A DNA stretch of 64,000 nucleotides from Kurthia massiliensis (GTDB lineage: Bacteria > Bacillota > Bacilli > Bacillales_A > Planococcaceae), in NCBI RefSeq assembly GCF_000285555.1, contig NZ_HE610998.1, positions 124,657-188,656 of the forward strand, written 5' to 3'. The notes under the pieces were generated by a model that saw nothing but the letters and a program-made list of their open reading frames with translations, did not search any database and was not told where the DNA came from. Below are positions 54,094 through 62,815 of this stretch, piece by piece. Position 1 is the first letter of the stretch. The number at the start of each line of letters is the position of its first letter. Position numbers and translations under genes: made by a program.

Positions 54094-54516
54094 TTAAGGC
54101 ATTAATACTTCTCTAAATTGTTGTGTAACGGTTTGTTTTGCACTAATCGTTAATAATAAATCACCGCTGCGTGGATGAACGATACTCGTTTGATATTGAT
54201 TAGACTGTGCATCAGCGTGCCAACCAATACGATATTGTGCATTTGTATCGTCATCATATGTTAGTTGAATATGTGCGATATCGGCCGTTTGTTGAATGCG
54301 TTCGAATGGCAAAATAGGTTCACTCGCATCTAAACGTGTGACGTAAGAAGATAGTTGATTGGCATTACGATATAAAAAGACGCTAATATCTTCTGCGATT
54401 TGTTCATCTTCAGCATCTGTAATCGTTCCGAAATGAATCATACGAAAATCATCTGCATCGAAATGAAGACGTTCATTCGTTTTTAAAATAAAATCAAAGG
54501 CTGTAATTTGTGGCAT
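54094..54516 (-). CDS. Hypothetical protein, 140 aa
   Basis: A soluble mixed alpha/beta protein without signal or membrane segments; I do not recognise a family. AAGAAAGAG lies upstream of the ATG. It is monocistronic and converges with the SDR gene. Confidence 0.65.
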   Translation of the reverse strand: MPQITAFDFILKTNERLHFDADDFRMIHFGTITDAEDEQIAEDISVFLYRNANQLSSYVTRLDASEPILPFERIQQTADIAHIQLTYDDDTNAQYRIGWHADAQSNQYQTSIVHPRSGDLLLTISAKQTVTQQFREVLMP

Positions 54517-54659
54517 ATTGCGTTCACTCTTTCTTTGATAAGATGACTATAGCATACCATATTTTCACAATTTGCTTCTATATGTTTACAAACTAACAAT
54601 GCTAAAGAAAAAGGTTATTCAAATTTCATTGTGAAATAAGTCATTTATATTTTTATAGA

Positions 54660-54672
54660 ATTATACAATTAT
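54660..54672. repeat. AT 13-mer, copy 7
   Basis: ATTATACAATTAT overlapping the stop codon of the 314-aa GNAT gene, within a 20-bp stretch shared with 46576. Confidence 0.8.
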
Positions 54673-55605
54673 CCATTCATGATCGATCATACTCATTTCA
54701 TACATACTCCAAAATGTACCGTTTACTTTCAATGTATCGCGCAAGTGGCCTTCTTTTCGGAAACCTACTTTTTCATAACATTGAATCGCCGCTTCATTAA
54801 AATCGTAGACGCCGAGTGTTACACGATGTAGCTTCAACTGCTTAAAACAAAAGTTCAGCGTTTGTCGCATCATGCGTTCACCGAGACGTTGCCCTCGAAG
54901 TGCTGGGTCACCAATTAATACATGCTCGATTCGTGCACTGTCATTTTTACGATCAATTTGAGTAATTGAAATATGCCCAATGACGTCTCCTTGATAAAGT
55001 ACTTTAAAAATGTATCGCTCTGCAAGATAATGATTCGCATTTCGAATGTATTTTGTTAGTTGTTCAGTCGTGAGTGGGTATGTGAATGAATCGCCTCCCC
55101 ATAACGTAATGTCTGTTTCATTTGTGAGCCATTGCGTTATAGTTGAGAAATCTGATGTCGTAAAATATTGAATCGTCAATTCGCGTAAATCGTAGTGAAG
55201 AATTGTTTGTTCGGTCTCTCCATCTATTACGTCTATAAACGTATCAATAAATCCGTATTGTCGATAACGTTGAATCGTGTCGTGTCGCTTTTTATCAATC
55301 GCCGTTTCGATATGTTGGGTTTTAGGCCAAAGCGTTCGTAAAAATGCCGGCAATTGCTGCAGCGTTTTGGTCATGTATGCGTCATAGTCGGACTGAGGAA
55401 CAATTGTAATCGCATGCAATCGAGTTGTACAATCGGTTAATTTTTCTAATATGAAATAAGCGACGCACGTTTGATTTTCAATACCTAAAACGGTAACAAC
55501 ATCTTCTGAATGATGCGCTAACATTGGGAATGGGGTAGACTTCTCACGGCACATATCATTATCAATTAATTGTACGAACGACTCATCATATTGAATCAAT
55601 TTCAT
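54661..55605 (-). CDS. Two-domain GNAT acetyltransferase (314 aa)
   Basis: The C-terminal ~150 residues are a clear RimJ/RimL-type GNAT (TIQYFTTSDFSTITQWLTNE, ALRGQRLGERMMRQTLNF, YEKVGFRKEGHLRD). The N-terminal ~150 residues form a second, degenerate GNAT (VAYFILEKLTDCTTRLHAIT), so the gene is a fusion or duplication. AGGAG precedes the ATG. Its last codons run into an AT 13-mer. Confidence 0.85.
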   Translation of the reverse strand: MKLIQYDESFVQLIDNDMCREKSTPFPMLAHHSEDVVTVLGIENQTCVAYFILEKLTDCTTRLHAITIVPQSDYDAYMTKTLQQLPAFLRTLWPKTQHIETAIDKKRHDTIQRYRQYGFIDTFIDVIDGETEQTILHYDLRELTIQYFTTSDFSTITQWLTNETDITLWGGDSFTYPLTTEQLTKYIRNANHYLAERYIFKVLYQGDVIGHISITQIDRKNDSARIEHVLIGDPALRGQRLGERMMRQTLNFCFKQLKLHRVTLGVYDFNEAAIQCYEKVGFRKEGHLRDTLKVNGTFWSMYEMSMIDHEWIIV

Positions 55606-55689
55606 GAAAATCAGCTCCTATTGGCATATTTTTATGGATAACGGGTATCATTTTGATAGATATGTATGAAATAGATTGGAGGGATGTCG

Positions 55690-56229
55690 TTGTCACATTA
55701 CAATCCAACAACATATGCGATTCTCGGATTATTGACGATCGGGTGCCGAACAGGTTATGACATGAAACGAATGATTGATACGAGTTTAGCTCATTTTTGG
55801 AAAATTAGCTACGGTCAAATTTATCCAACGTTGAAAAAGTTAGTAGAAGATGAGCTTGTTATTCGCAAGCAAAAGCTAGAAACAAAGAAACCAGAGCGTG
55901 TCGAATATTATTTAACAGCTGAAGGGGAACGACTACTAAATGATTGGCTATATCAACCAGTTGAAAAATTTCCTGGCGAAAAAAATGAAGTATTGCTACG
56001 TTTATTTTTAAGTGCAGATGTAGATAATCATGTAACGATTCAGCAACTCGAAAAATATCGAGAAGCGCAACTTCATCGCCTCCAAATGTATCATTTAATC
56101 GAAGATAATTTATTGAAAAAAGCTTCTAGTGAAGAGCAACATCGTGGATTACTAGCGATTGATTTTGGAAAGAGAATGGCGAATACCGTCGTTGGATGGT
56201 GTGACGACACGATTAATAAACTCCGTTAA
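55690..56229 (+). CDS. PadR family regulator
   Basis: A 179-residue repressor with the winged helix AILGLLTIGCRTGYDMKRMI and KISYGQIYPTLKKLVEDELV, followed by the C-terminal dimerisation helices typical of Vir_act_alpha_C. GGAGG lies 7 nt before TTG 55690; ATG 55684 is too close. It is divergent from the GNAT gene, which it may regulate. Effector unknown. Confidence 0.9.
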   Translation: MSHYNPTTYAILGLLTIGCRTGYDMKRMIDTSLAHFWKISYGQIYPTLKKLVEDELVIRKQKLETKKPERVEYYLTAEGERLLNDWLYQPVEKFPGEKNEVLLRLFLSADVDNHVTIQQLEKYREAQLHRLQMYHLIEDNLLKKASSEEQHRGLLAIDFGKRMANTVVGWCDDTINKLR

Positions 56230-56248
56230 TGCATAATTTTATAAAAAT

Positions 56249-56261
56249 ATAATTGTATAAT
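56249..56261. repeat. AT 13-mer, copy 8
   Basis: ATAATTGTATAAT directly before repeat R5. Confidence 0.8.
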
Positions 56262-56275
56262 CTTTTGTTATAAAG

Positions 56276-56404
56276 AGGCTAGGACGAAACATTTCATCTT
56301 CTTTTTTTAGTGTTCGCAACAAAAAACCGGAACCGCGCCACAGCGCGATTCCGGTTTTTCTTATGCTCATTTGAGAGGGTGTTTTTACACTTATGTCTCA
56401 GCCT
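56276..56404. repeat. Copy R5 of the dispersed GGCTGGGAC element
   Basis: A complete copy with hairpin CCGGAACCGCGC / GCGCGATTCCGG between two convergent genes; the left end reads AGGCTAGGACG and the right end GTCTCAGCC, paired changes. Confidence 0.9.
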
Positions 56405-56410
56405 CTTGTG

Positions 56411-57526
56411 TTATTTTTTCTTTTTCTGGTCGTCCATTTCTTTTTTGAAAAATTCGTCGAATAGTTGTTTCACTTCATCGCTTTTCAATAAATCCGAAAC
56501 GAATGCTGTCACGTCTTCGCCACTTAAATTTTTCTTCGCAATACGATAGCAAATTTCAGAAATCGTAAAGCCGAGTGAAACAGTAATAGCTGTCGCCACA
56601 GAACCGTTAATGACAGAACCAGCACCTGGAATAAATTTTGTCAGTTGCGCAACTAAGTAACGACCGAGATTGCTGACGATCGTGCCTGCTCCTAGCGCGC
56701 TCACAATCATCGAAATATTTTCAAAATCGCTATCTAAACGATATTGTTTCATAATACGGCCAATCATCGCGCTTTGGTTTGCTAACAGCAATGGTCCATC
56801 TGCGAATGGAATCGGTGTAAATCCAACTGCGAATGACGCCGCTGCGTGTTGACGAATCGCTTTGTTGACTTCTTTTTTCACTAAGTCGACATTTGCACGT
56901 TGCGCACGTAAAAACGCATATTTCACAGAAGGCTCCATTTGTTCGTATGTCCATGTCATCAATTCTCCAAGTTGGAAGTTACCGCCTTGGTCAAATTGTG
57001 TCGATACATAAAAGCTTTGCACGCCTGTTGGTGCTAACGTAGCAGCCATTGCTTCAATATCTTCCATCGTCGACATGTCTGATTTCGTAAAGATGACTGC
57101 AACGGGTTTTCCAGTTTTCATAAACTGTTCGATCATCGCGATATCCATATCCGTTACGCGACTGTTCGGCGCAGCGATGCAATACCAGACGATGTGTACT
57201 TGGTCATTTATTTTTTTAGCGCTGTCGTTCATATACAACTGCATTTCTTTCAGGAAACGACTATGTTCTTCGCTCGCTAATTCATACCCTTTCGTATCAA
57301 ATAACGTAATTGGCATATCTTTAACCGTATAACGTGTCGTTTCTTGGGTAACCGGTTTTCCTGTACCGACTTTTGAAAAGTCGACGCCGAATACTTTATT
57401 TACGAGTGCCGATTTACCGACACCTGTTGCACCGACGACTAAAATATTGGCATTGCCATCTTCTTTTAAAAAGGTCTCCATCGCTTTTTCGATTTGAGCG
57501 ACCATTTGTGTTTCTTCTTTAGACAT
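56411..57526 (-). CDS. Era/dynamin-like GTPase with hydrophobic C-terminus
   Basis: A 371-residue GTPase with G1 GATGVGKS (32-39), G3 DTKG (~77-80) and G4 TKSD (~147-150). The second half has two hydrophobic stretches (FAVGFTPIPFADGPLLLAN; GSVINGSVATAITVSLGFTI) as in DUF697 proteins, and a Lys-rich end. Its GTPase domain is homologous to that of the 616-aa GTPase at 58.9-60.8 kb (shared KPVT and YC..AA.SRV.D.D). The two were probably adjacent before the TnpB element came between them. It now has a weak ribosome site. Confidence 0.85.
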   Translation of the reverse strand: MSKEETQMVAQIEKAMETFLKEDGNANILVVGATGVGKSALVNKVFGVDFSKVGTGKPVTQETTRYTVKDMPITLFDTKGYELASEEHSRFLKEMQLYMNDSAKKINDQVHIVWYCIAAPNSRVTDMDIAMIEQFMKTGKPVAVIFTKSDMSTMEDIEAMAATLAPTGVQSFYVSTQFDQGGNFQLGELMTWTYEQMEPSVKYAFLRAQRANVDLVKKEVNKAIRQHAAASFAVGFTPIPFADGPLLLANQSAMIGRIMKQYRLDSDFENISMIVSALGAGTIVSNLGRYLVAQLTKFIPGAGSVINGSVATAITVSLGFTISEICYRIAKKNLSGEDVTAFVSDLLKSDEVKQLFDEFFKKEMDDQKKKK

Positions 57527-57559
57527 TTATTGTGCCTGCTACTAAAAACATATACAAAA

Positions 57560-57690
57560 GTATACATCTAGCTTTTTCCTGCTTCTTAGAATGCGTTCTC
57601 GGCACGTACTCCCTACTAACGTTTGGTGTCATTCTCCACAGGCTTCAATTCCGATGTAGCCCACCGTACTATTCATTTAAACTGACACTA
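57560..57690 (-). ncRNA. Possible omegaRNA (reRNA) at the tnpB 3' end
   Basis: The minus strand after the tnpB stop is GC-richer than other spacers (GGTGGGCTACATCGGAATTG, then AAGCCTGTGGAG), as in IS605-type right ends that give the guide scaffold. Its end and guide cannot be fixed here. Confidence 0.4.
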
Positions 57691-58860
57691 ACAATTCATA
57701 TTGTGTAGCTTGTTTTAAATTCATCGCAGCGTTTAAATCTGGGTCTAACACTTGATGACAGTTCGCGCATTCATAAACGCGTTCTTTCCATAAACGCGTT
57801 CTTTCAATGTTAAATCTACTTTTTTATGACCGCATATGCTACATAATTTTGAGCTTGGATAAAAGCGATTCACAAGACGTAATTCAATGCCATACGCTTC
57901 ACACTTCATTTGTAATTTAGTTCTGAAATTGAAGAATCCTTGCTGTACAATCGCTTTTGATAAGTGTCTGTTTTTCATCATCCCTCGAACATTTAAATCT
58001 TCTAATGCAATGAATGCTGGTTTGGTTTTCACCAAGTCACTCACAATGTTCTTATGATAATTTTCTCGAATATTTGCTAGACGCTGATGTAACTTTTGTA
58101 CACGACAAATTTGTTTTTGTCGATTGTTAAAGTAACAGTTTTCACCTACCTTTTTATCTTTGTTTTGTTCGTAACTTCTACTCAATTTCCGTTGCGCTTG
58201 TTTTAATCGTTTTTCAAGCTTTCTTACTTTATCTGTTTTATTGATATTTTCATAAACTTTACCATTACTCAAAATGGCAAAATCTTTAATCCCTAAATCA
58301 ATGCCGATGCCTTCTGATTCCGGTGTTTGTTTTATGCAGGCAGGCACTTCACATAAAATAGAAATATAGAATCGGTCAGCTTTTTGTGATACTGTACCGC
58401 TTTTGATGACAGCACCTTTCGGAAGATAACCATATTCTTTCAATGTTACCCAGCCGAGCGTAGGTACTTTGATTTGATGGCGTTTTACTTCAAAATCGGT
58501 CTGATTATTTTTGGCAAAGTAAGCTTTTACATCTTGACGTGCTTTTTTCTTAAAACGAGGGTGTTTACTTAAACCTTTGAAAAAATTTTTATAAGCACGT
58601 TCCGCATTCATAATGGATTGTTTAACAGCTTTACTTGATACGGATTTAATCCACAAATCTTGTTGACGCTGCTTCACGTGCACATTATTTAACCATTTCG
58701 AGAAGTCATAACCGCTCATGAATTTTCTGCCCTCTTCATAGTTAACACGATTCGTTGCAATATACATGTTGTAGACATAGCGACATACACCAAAAGTTCT
58801 GATAAGTTTTTCACGTTGCCGGTCAGTTGGTTTTATTTCCAGCTTATAAGCCCGCTTCAT
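57677..58860 (-). pseudogene. tnpB: tnpB (OrfB) frameshifted by a 17-bp duplication
   Basis: The open frame (57745-58860, 371 aa) has catalytic D188 (GIDLGIKDFA) and E287 (ALEDLNV) and the first zinc pair C340/C343 (CSICG). A perfect 17-bp tandem duplication (57772-57788 and 57789-57805) shifts the frame. Removing one unit restores ERVYECANC, then LDPDLNAAMN with the third catalytic Asp, to a stop at 57677. The present protein therefore lacks the second zinc pair and the last catalytic Asp and should be inactive as a nuclease. It still could bind DNA/RNA in part. Confidence 0.9.
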
Positions 58861-58945
58861 TCCTTAGCATCCTTTCACCTGATTTTAACGAGATATCATT
58901 TTATACATATATACCCATTTGTCTATTTTTTTGTCTACTGTTTTA

Positions 58946-60796
58946 TTACTCCTCGTTGATCGTGTTGCTTGCTTGTACAATTAATTGACGTGTTTCGTCA
59001 ATGATACGTGTTTCATGTGCTGTCATATATTTTTCCATATCTCGTTGGAATTTACGCGCCACTTGTGGTGGTGACTGCATTAAAATTGTTGAACGGAACG
59101 CTTCTTCAAGTTTATCAAACGCTTCGATATGAAAATCATTCGGTTGTTTGCGCATTTGACGTCGCGTCGTACGCGTTAATTCGAATGTACTTTCATATGT
59201 GCGCATCGCTGCGTGTACTTCCTGTGTCATCAGCGCCTGTAAATCATGTGTTGTAAATTGGGTTGCCAAATGTTTCGCCAATTGTACCGCTTCTTTGCTA
59301 GATAAGCTTTCATGAATGCGTCGACGATATTCCCCAGCAGCTTTCCGACGCGCTAAATATAATACGCGATCTGGTAAGCGTTCATTTAACATGTCTAAGT
59401 AGTTGACGCGAATTTGCGCTGTAATGTCATCAAGTCCTGTACGGGCAATTGTTTCGCCTGTCATTAGTTTTTGTTCGACACTATTGACGGGAATGATGGT
59501 CACGCCGCCGTCTGTCGCATCTTCAATCGTTTCTGTAAGCGCGTGAATCGTTGCCTCATCGACGAGAGACGCTTTCGTTAAGGCGACAAGGACGTGGATT
59601 TTTTGATCGCGTAGCATTTGAATAACTTGTAAATCAAAATCTTGTACGCGCGCTGATGCCGCAGAAACGCAATAAATAGCAATGTGTACCCATTCTGCAA
59701 CGGCTGCTTGATAACCACGCGATTGCAAAAATTGTTTAAAATCCGCCATCCAGACGTCATCTTTTCCTTGTTCAATGCCCCATGAGTCAATTAACGACAC
59801 CGGTACACCATTTAACATTAGTTTTTCTTCAAAAAAACCTTGTTCTGTGACAGGTTTTCCCGCACCAGTGGCACGCTTTGGCTCGTTAAATAAATAGTTG
59901 ATTAATGAAGATTTGCCGACACCTGTTTGTCCGAGAATAGCGACGTTGACCGTTTCTCGTGCGTGCATCGGCATGAGTGCTTCTTTTACTTGCGCGATGT
60001 ATTGTGAAATGAGCGTTGCGACGTGTTGATTCGTCCGAAGCGCTTGTAACACATATTGTTCAAAAGCATCTGCGACTTCAAATGATGATTTATTCATGAG
60101 TGCGCGTGCTTTTTGCGATGTATTGCCGAAAAAGGTTTTTAATTTCCCTGGCGTCTTTTCATCTGGTTGCTCGGATGAACGCAATTGTTGGAAAAATTTC
60201 GAGACGTTGTTTGTGAGTAGTTCAAACGTGATTTTTTGTGCTGCCTCATCTTCGAAAAAAGCGATGCTCGGTGATAACGGCTCAAGCGTTTGCTTCGCGA
60301 CATCGTGCAAAATCGGTTTTAAATCTTGCTGTAAAAATTGATGCGCGAGTGATTCTGCTTGTGCACGCGCTTGTTTCGTTCGCCATATTTTTTCGATGTC
60401 TGATTTGTAAGAAACGAGTGCTTTTTTCGCTTTCGCCATGACGCGCGCACGATAGTAGGCGCGGACGACACGTAAATATGCGTCGAACAATGCATCTTCT
60501 AATAAACGTGGATCGTCTGCATTTGCCAGCGTGACATTATGCGGGAGCGTCATTTCTACATCAACGGCACCGTCTACATCATAGATGCCGATGACAACCG
60601 GCATTTTTTTCGCAGCTTGTTGAATCGTATACAGTTCATCTTTCGTCGGACCGGACGATGCCATCACATAAAGCATCACTTGCGCAGCGTTTTCACTTTG
60701 CACAATCGGAAGCGCACCGACCGTTTGAAGTGGCAGTGAAAAGTTGGCAACAGCAGGCTGTTTGTATAATAAAATGTTCAATTGTGTTAAATCCAT
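58946..60796 (-). CDS. Large dynamin-like GTPase (616 aa)
   Basis: Residues 1-~110 form an N-terminal alpha/beta domain (LYVMASSGPTKDEL; VVIGIYDVDGAVDVEM), followed by ~170 helical residues. The GTPase domain starts near 283: G1 GQTGVGKS (289-296), G3 DSWG (337-340), G4 altered to TKAS (407-410). The rest is helical and charged. Its G4 lacks the guanine-specific Asp, so nucleotide choice is open. It is homologous to the 371-aa GTPase downstream, from which it is split by the TnpB element. Role unknown; membrane or stress functions are possible. Confidence 0.85.
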   Translation of the reverse strand: MDLTQLNILLYKQPAVANFSLPLQTVGALPIVQSENAAQVMLYVMASSGPTKDELYTIQQAAKKMPVVIGIYDVDGAVDVEMTLPHNVTLANADDPRLLEDALFDAYLRVVRAYYRARVMAKAKKALVSYKSDIEKIWRTKQARAQAESLAHQFLQQDLKPILHDVAKQTLEPLSPSIAFFEDEAAQKITFELLTNNVSKFFQQLRSSEQPDEKTPGKLKTFFGNTSQKARALMNKSSFEVADAFEQYVLQALRTNQHVATLISQYIAQVKEALMPMHARETVNVAILGQTGVGKSSLINYLFNEPKRATGAGKPVTEQGFFEEKLMLNGVPVSLIDSWGIEQGKDDVWMADFKQFLQSRGYQAAVAEWVHIAIYCVSAASARVQDFDLQVIQMLRDQKIHVLVALTKASLVDEATIHALTETIEDATDGGVTIIPVNSVEQKLMTGETIARTGLDDITAQIRVNYLDMLNERLPDRVLYLARRKAAGEYRRRIHESLSSKEAVQLAKHLATQFTTHDLQALMTQEVHAAMRTYESTFELTRTTRRQMRKQPNDFHIEAFDKLEEAFRSTILMQSPPQVARKFQRDMEKYMTAHETRIIDETRQLIVQASNTINEE

Positions 60797-60867
60797 TTAT
60801 ATCACCAGTTTCTCTGTAATGTAGTTATATATACGGAATACCCGAAAAAATGTTTCATAGAACGTAA

Positions 60868-60902
60868 AAAACGACACCGCAAATATTCAGGTGTCGTTTT
60901 TC
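60868..60902. terminator. Terminator
   Basis: AAAACGACACC / GGTGTCGTTTT between the GerMN-like gene and the large GTPase gene. Confidence 0.88.
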
Positions 60903-60911
60903 TATTGAAGA

Positions 60912-61364
60912 TTAACGATATTGTTGTCGTGTAAGGGTACCGCTAAAATTCACGTGGTCTAGTGAGACAGACTTACCTTCTATGCGAAGCTGTAACTTCG
61001 TTAATTTCGGCATATTTTTGAAAAACGTCATCGCAATGCGATCGGTAAATATTTGACCACCGGTAGAACCTTGAACGTATTTACTGTTCATAATCGATTT
61101 TTTAAAAGATAATACGACTGTTTTTTCATCTTTCGAGACAGCGTATGATTGGACGTACGATTTATATTGAAGATGTGTCATTAAAAATTGTGTAAGGGAA
61201 CCTTGCGTTGCATATTGATAGTTTAACGTTTTTTTCGGAACAATTTGTGTAGCGGATGAATTCGCATCATAAATTTTCACAGTGTCAGCAGAGGCGATTG
61301 TTGTTGTCGTCAAAAGCGATGCGGCGAGTGATGTTGTAAAAATGAGTGTTTTCCAATTCTTCAT
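60912..61364 (-). CDS. Secreted protein, GerMN-like domain
   Basis: A 150-residue exported protein with a signal peptide (cleavage near TIASADT). The mature part has SLTQFLMTHLQY, DEKTVVLSFKKSIMN, TGGQIFTDRIAMTFFKNMP and LQLRIEGKSV, which fit the pattern of the GerMN domain (amino-acid-like order of strand-helix-strand), though similarity is modest. AAAGGCGG precedes the ATG. Cell-surface role likely; GerMN in other proteins is linked to germination or sporulation. Confidence 0.65.
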   Translation of the reverse strand: MKNWKTLIFTTSLAASLLTTTTIASADTVKIYDANSSATQIVPKKTLNYQYATQGSLTQFLMTHLQYKSYVQSYAVSKDEKTVVLSFKKSIMNSKYVQGSTGGQIFTDRIAMTFFKNMPKLTKLQLRIEGKSVSLDHVNFSGTLTRQQYR

Positions 61365-61541
61365 AAGAATCCGCCTTTCTATGCAAGATTATTATTTATT
61401 TTCCCGTTTTTTATTAAAAATATGCGAATTAGGATAATATAGGAAAAAAGATGTTAACTACCCTTGTTTTTGAAGAAACGGGTTTATTTATTTGAAAATA
61501 GTGGAAAAGCATTATTAGTACGTCGTACAGGAGGTGACCAC

Positions 61542-62075
61542 TTGAAAAGACTAATTAGTTTCATCGTCGGTTTACTCGTACTCGTTGGTTTAGGGTCTTT
61601 ATTATTTATGGCCATTGAACATAGCGCCATTACAAAGTATCAAGAAGACTTATGGCGATATAATTGGTTTGCACCGACGTTGTACACAATTGCAGGTGTC
61701 ATCGTGTTGATTGCGCTTATTTCTATTTTTTACGCCTTTACAACGTCTTACAAAAAACGTGGTATTTACGAAAAGTTTGACGACGGCGATTTTTATATTA
61801 ATAAGCAAACAATCGAAAATAACGTACAACATACGCTTGCAAAGTATGATGATGTACGCCAACCGAAAGTGTCGGTGAAGTTACATCAGAAAAAGCGAGA
61901 TTCTTATATGGATATCTTTGTCGATCTTCTCGTGGCCAAGCAAGATAGGCAAGCGTTGTTAGAGCGTCTGCATCAAGACATTAAGTCTAATGCGGAAGCT
62001 TTTGCGGAGTTGCCCGTAAAAAACTTAAAGCTACAAGTGCTCGATCAGAAAGAACTGAAACGTCGTGTAATTTAA
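61542..62075 (+). CDS. amaP: Alkaline shock response membrane anchor protein
   Basis: A 177-residue AmaP-family protein with two membrane helices ([40 protein letters not shown]) and a cytosolic tail. It anchors Asp23 at the membrane. GGAGG lies 7-8 nt before TTG 61542. The asp23 gene follows by 22 bp. Upstream, GTTTAT (61482) and GTGGAA (61501) are a weak match to a SigB promoter, consistent with stress control. Confidence 0.9.
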   Translation: MKRLISFIVGLLVLVGLGSLLFMAIEHSAITKYQEDLWRYNWFAPTLYTIAGVIVLIALISIFYAFTTSYKKRGIYEKFDDGDFYINKQTIENNVQHTLAKYDDVRQPKVSVKLHQKKRDSYMDIFVDLLVAKQDRQALLERLHQDIKSNAEAFAELPVKNLKLQVLDQKELKRRVI

Positions 62076-62097
62076 TTTGCAAAAGGAGCGGATGAAA

Positions 62098-62535
62098 ATG
62101 CCAAACGAAGAAGTGTACAATGAACAAGCAGGTGTAAACAAAGAAGTAGCGGACAATCAACCAAAATACGAAAACAGCCTAACATTTGATGACAGTGTCA
62201 TCGAAAAAATTGCTGGTCTTGCAGCGCGCGAGATTAACGGTATTTTAGATATGAAAGGTGGCTTTACAGACCGTTTTGGTAGTGAAAACTTATCAAAAGG
62301 TGTGTCAGTAGACGTCGGTGAAAAACAAGCGATTGTCGACTTGAAAGTCATTTTAGAGTATGGCCAAAGTGCGCCAACGATCTTCAAAAAAGTAGTTGAC
62401 CTTGTAAAACAACAAGTAAACTACATGACAGGTATTCACGTAGTAGAAGTAAATGTACATGTGAGTGATGTCATGAGTGCAAAAGAATTTGCACAAGAAA
62501 AGTCAAAAGATAAAGGCAACAATGACTTAAGATAA
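62098..62535 (+). CDS. asp23: Asp23/Gls24 family alkaline shock protein
   Basis: A 145-residue Asp23 protein ([44 protein letters not shown]). It forms filaments bound to AmaP at the membrane and helps the cell envelope stress response. I chose ATG 62098, 9 nt after GGAG; ATG 62092 is too near. It ends with a strong terminator at 62544-62580. Confidence 0.95.
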   Translation: MPNEEVYNEQAGVNKEVADNQPKYENSLTFDDSVIEKIAGLAAREINGILDMKGGFTDRFGSENLSKGVSVDVGEKQAIVDLKVILEYGQSAPTIFKKVVDLVKQQVNYMTGIHVVEVNVHVSDVMSAKEFAQEKSKDKGNNDLR

Positions 62536-62543
62536 TGAATAGA

Positions 62544-62580
62544 AGCGAGGGCCTAACTCACATTAGGTTCCTCGCTTTTT
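62544..62580 (+). terminator. Terminator of amaP-asp23
   Basis: AGCGAGG / CCTCGCT with an inner CCTAA / TTAGG stem and a T-run. Confidence 0.9.
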
Positions 62581-62621
62581 TAAATACTTAACAAAAATGT
62601 CAGAATATTTAAAAAGCATAC

Positions 62622-62651
62622 TTGACTACTAGGTATATACGTGTTTATAAT
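62622..62651 (+). promoter_or_regulatory. Promoter of the 89-aa/LLM operon
   Basis: -35 TTGACT (62622-62627) and -10 TATAAT (62646-62651), 18 bp apart. Confidence 0.6.
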
Positions 62652-62670
62652 CAGATATACAAATAAACAG

Positions 62671-62792
62671 ACCGACCAGACAACTGGAGGGCTTCTTTTT
62701 AAAGAGCCCTCCTTTTGTCTTTTCATAAAAGGCTGACTAGACAACTAGAGTCCTACTAAACATAATTTATTATGCTTAGTAGGGCTTTTTTG
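62671..62792 (+). promoter_or_regulatory. Leader with two tandem attenuator-like modules
   Basis: Each module has a small hairpin, CCAG-ACAA-CTGG (62676-62687) or CTAG-ACAA-CTAG (62737-62748), directly followed by a terminator: GGAGGGCT / AGCCCTCC (62686-62712) and AGTCCTACTAA / TTAGTAGGGCT (62749-62786) with T-runs. The first small hairpin shares bases with its terminator stem and would compete with it. Alternatively the motif is a DNA operator. Confidence 0.65.
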
Positions 62793-62815
62793 GATAACGA
62801 GAAGGAGGAAACATC

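Larger units (their letters stand above)
57540..58905 (-). mobile_element. IS200/IS605-type element carrying only tnpB
   Basis: The tnpB pseudogene with its flanks separates two related GTPase genes. No tnpA is present, so it cannot move alone. The ends are not exact; they lie outside 57677-58860. The 3' flank carries a structured GC-rich stretch expected for a reRNA/omegaRNA. Confidence 0.7.

Noticed and set aside
57540-58905. Active IS605 transposon or active TnpB guide system
   Set aside because: No tnpA is present, and tnpB has a frameshift that removes the last catalytic Asp.
62671-62792. T-box or SAM riboswitch in the leader
   Set aside because: The T-box AGGGTGGNACCGCG and S-box core are not found, and the modules are too short.
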